Origin: DASXYG01 sp036502625
GTDB taxonomy: Bacteria; Actinomycetota; Actinomycetes; Streptosporangiales; Streptosporangiaceae
Assembly: GCA_036502625.1 (NCBI GenBank)
Contig: DASXYG010000125.1
Coordinates: 25,038 to 89,037 of the forward strand
Direction of reading: 5' to 3'
DNA: 64,000 nt
The position numbers were made by a program, and so were the translations under genes. The notes beneath the pieces are model-generated. The model was not told where the DNA came from. It searched no databases and saw only the letters and a list, made by a program, of their open reading frames with translations. Shown piece by piece: positions 62,885 to 64,000 of the stretch (positions within the stretch are counted from its first letter, which is position 1; each line of letters begins with the position of its first letter).

Positions 62885-63523
62885 TCAGACCACGCCGTAC
62901 AGCCGGTCGCCCGCGTCGCCCAGGCCCGGCATGATGAAGCCCTTGTCGTTGAGGCGTTCGTCGACGGCCGCGCAGACCACCAGGATCGGCGCCGTGACAT
63001 CGGCCAGCGCCGCCCGCAGGTGGTCCAGGCCCTCGGGCGCCGCGAGCAGGCAGATCGCCGTGACGTGGTCGGCGCCGCGGTCGAGCAGCAGCCGGATCGC
63101 CGCGCCCAGTGTGCCCCCGGTGGCCAGCATCGGGTCGAGCACGTAGCACTGCCGTCCGGAGAGGTCCTCGGGCAGGCGGGTGGCGTACGTCGCGGCCGTG
63201 AGGGTGTCCTCGTCGCGGACCATGCCGAGGAACCCGACCTCCGCCGTCGGCAGGAGCCTGGTCATGCCGTCGAGCATGCCGAGCCCGGCGCGCAGGATCG
63301 GCACCACGAGCGGCGCCGGGCGGGCCAGCCTGACCCCGTCGGTGTCCGCCAGCGGAGTGGTGACCGTCACCGGGACCGTACGCACATCGCGCGTCGCCTC
63401 GTAAGCCAGCAGCGTGACGAGCTCGTCGGCCAGGCGGCGGAACGTCGGTGAGTCCGTACGCACGTCGCGCAGCGTTGTCAGCTTGTGGGCGACGAGGGGA
63501 TGGTCGACGACGAGTGACTCCAT
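62885..63523 (-). CDS. upp: Uracil phosphoribosyltransferase
   Basis: This 212-residue salvage enzyme makes UMP from uracil and PRPP. The PRPP-binding motif is VLDPMLATGGTLGAAI. The catalytic-loop region has YEATRDVRTVPVTV. The substrate segment GLGDAGDRLYGV closes the protein. The ATG at 63521-63523 begins ESLVVDHPLVAHKLTTLRD, typical for Upp. The open frame extends to 63991 without support. Confidence 0.97.
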   Translation of the reverse strand: MESLVVDHPLVAHKLTTLRDVRTDSPTFRRLADELVTLLAYEATRDVRTVPVTVTTPLADTDGVRLARPAPLVVPILRAGLGMLDGMTRLLPTAEVGFLGMVRDEDTLTAATYATRLPEDLSGRQCYVLDPMLATGGTLGAAIRLLLDRGADHVTAICLLAAPEGLDHLRAALADVTAPILVVCAAVDERLNDKGFIMPGLGDAGDRLYGVV

Positions 63524-63568
63524 GGCCGCCACGGTATCGGTTGGGGGCCTCCGGGTAGTCCTCCCGAC

Positions 63569-63745
63569 ATGGAGAGGAAACGCGATCCGGAAGCCGCGGA
63601 CGCGCTGCGCGACCGCCGTCGCCGCCGCTCCGACTTTCTCAGGGAGCTGGCGGAGGCCCGCGAACTGCGCAAGCGCGTCGCGCCCCACCGTGAACGGAGA
63701 GTGAGGCTCCGGGCGGCGCTGCGGCGACGCACATTCCGGGTGTGA
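63569..63745 (+). CDS. Short basic protein, hypothetical
   Basis: An ATG at 63569 opens a 58-codon frame (MERKRDPEAADALRDRRRRR, then helical ELAEARELRKRV) with a stop at 63743-63745. It is very rich in Arg and Glu and almost wholly helical. It lies between upp and the next rightward gene. No ribosome-binding site is visible. It may be real or a chance frame in GC-rich DNA. Confidence 0.4.
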   Translation: MERKRDPEAADALRDRRRRRSDFLRELAEARELRKRVAPHRERRVRLRAALRRRTFRV

Positions 63746-63847
63746 AACGCCCCGCCGCTTCCCGGACTCTGCGGCGCCGCCCCGACACGGCCGCCGATTT
63801 GGCGGTCGACGAGACGTCACACCGCGCGATCTGACACGATGCGCCGC

Positions 63848-64000
63848 ATGGATCACGCTAGCGGGGTGACGATGACAGAAGTGAGTTCCGGTGATTTCGC
63901 TGTCGTGGTCTATCGCGAGGACGAGGCCGACCCCTGGCAGGCCGACCTGCTGCCTTTCGCGCTCACCGAAGACCTCCGCGGTCTGATCCACGCCCTCCGG
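63848..64000 (+). CDS. Start of a tadA-associated-like protein (cut by the window end)
   Basis: The frame is open to the window edge. From the ATG at 63848 it reads MDHASGVTMTEVSSGDFAVV, then VYREDEADPWQADLLPFALT, which is similar to the small proteins encoded next to tadA in actinobacteria. Starts at 63866 (GTG) or 63872 (ATG) are also possible. The position beside upp fits the usual upp-tadA synteny. The C-terminus is missing. Confidence 0.6.
   Translation, partial: MDHASGVTMTEVSSGDFAVVVYREDEADPWQADLLPFALTEDLRGLIHALR

Overview
The window is a high-GC actinobacterial chromosome segment centred on the replication origin. The evidence is the order dciA-recF-gnd-dnaN-oriC-dnaA / rpmH-rnpA-yidD-yidC-jag-rsmG-parA-parB, TTRTCCACA-type DnaA boxes, GTTTCACGTGAAAC parS sites, frequent GTG starts, and the sigM-antisigma-trxB-trxA and murJ/pseudokinase clusters. 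The gene content fits Streptosporangiales, perhaps Thermomonosporaceae; that placement is inference from gene order, not from a search.

Layout: 1-6.5 kb is the leftward replication block, with oriC between dnaA and dnaN (4123-4701). The window is cut just before the expected gyrB. 7.0-12.5 kb is the rightward rpmH-to-parB block: ribosomal protein L34, RNase P protein, membrane insertion, 16S rRNA methylation and chromosome segregation. Three perfect parS sites lie at 10.6, 12.5 and 14.9 kb. 12.5-25.4 kb holds an aldolase, a GNAT and a Nudix protein, thioredoxin and its reductase, an ECF sigma/anti-sigma pair, a degenerate kinase, MurJ, a large DUF6049-type envelope protein and the CCA-adding enzyme. 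25.4-37 kb is accessory: a TetR-membrane protein-flavin monooxygenase operon whose monooxygenase carries an in-frame stop, a lone iron-regulated siderophore-binding lipoprotein, an MFS exporter and a five-gene peptide ABC importer. 37-52 kb returns to the conserved backbone: ino1-padR, a bifunctional PBP, two polyprenol-type glycosyltransferases, rpsF-ssb-rpsR-rplI, two tandem Tat-exported amidases, a MATE exporter and dnaB. 52-64 kb is mixed: DNA repair, cupins, regulators, an HTH/DUF397 pair, small membrane proteins, upp and the start of a gene resembling the tadA-associated gene.

The most notable find is in dnaB. The helicase P-loop is split by a 276-residue intein that starts with Ala and carries the Trp/Cys/Thr residues expected of a class 3 intein. 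Its homing-endonuclease region is shrunken and lacks a key acidic residue. Other points of note are a TAG-rich unwinding-element candidate in oriC, DnaA boxes outside oriC (especially before rsmG), parS sites fused to bidirectional terminators, a candidate ECF promoter before the pseudokinase-sigM cluster, compound operators for the TetR and PadR regulators, and two small genes (52 and 58 codons).

I saw no tRNA or rRNA genes, insertion sequences or CRISPR arrays. All coordinates and motif matches were read by eye; family names are recognition from sequence, not database hits.
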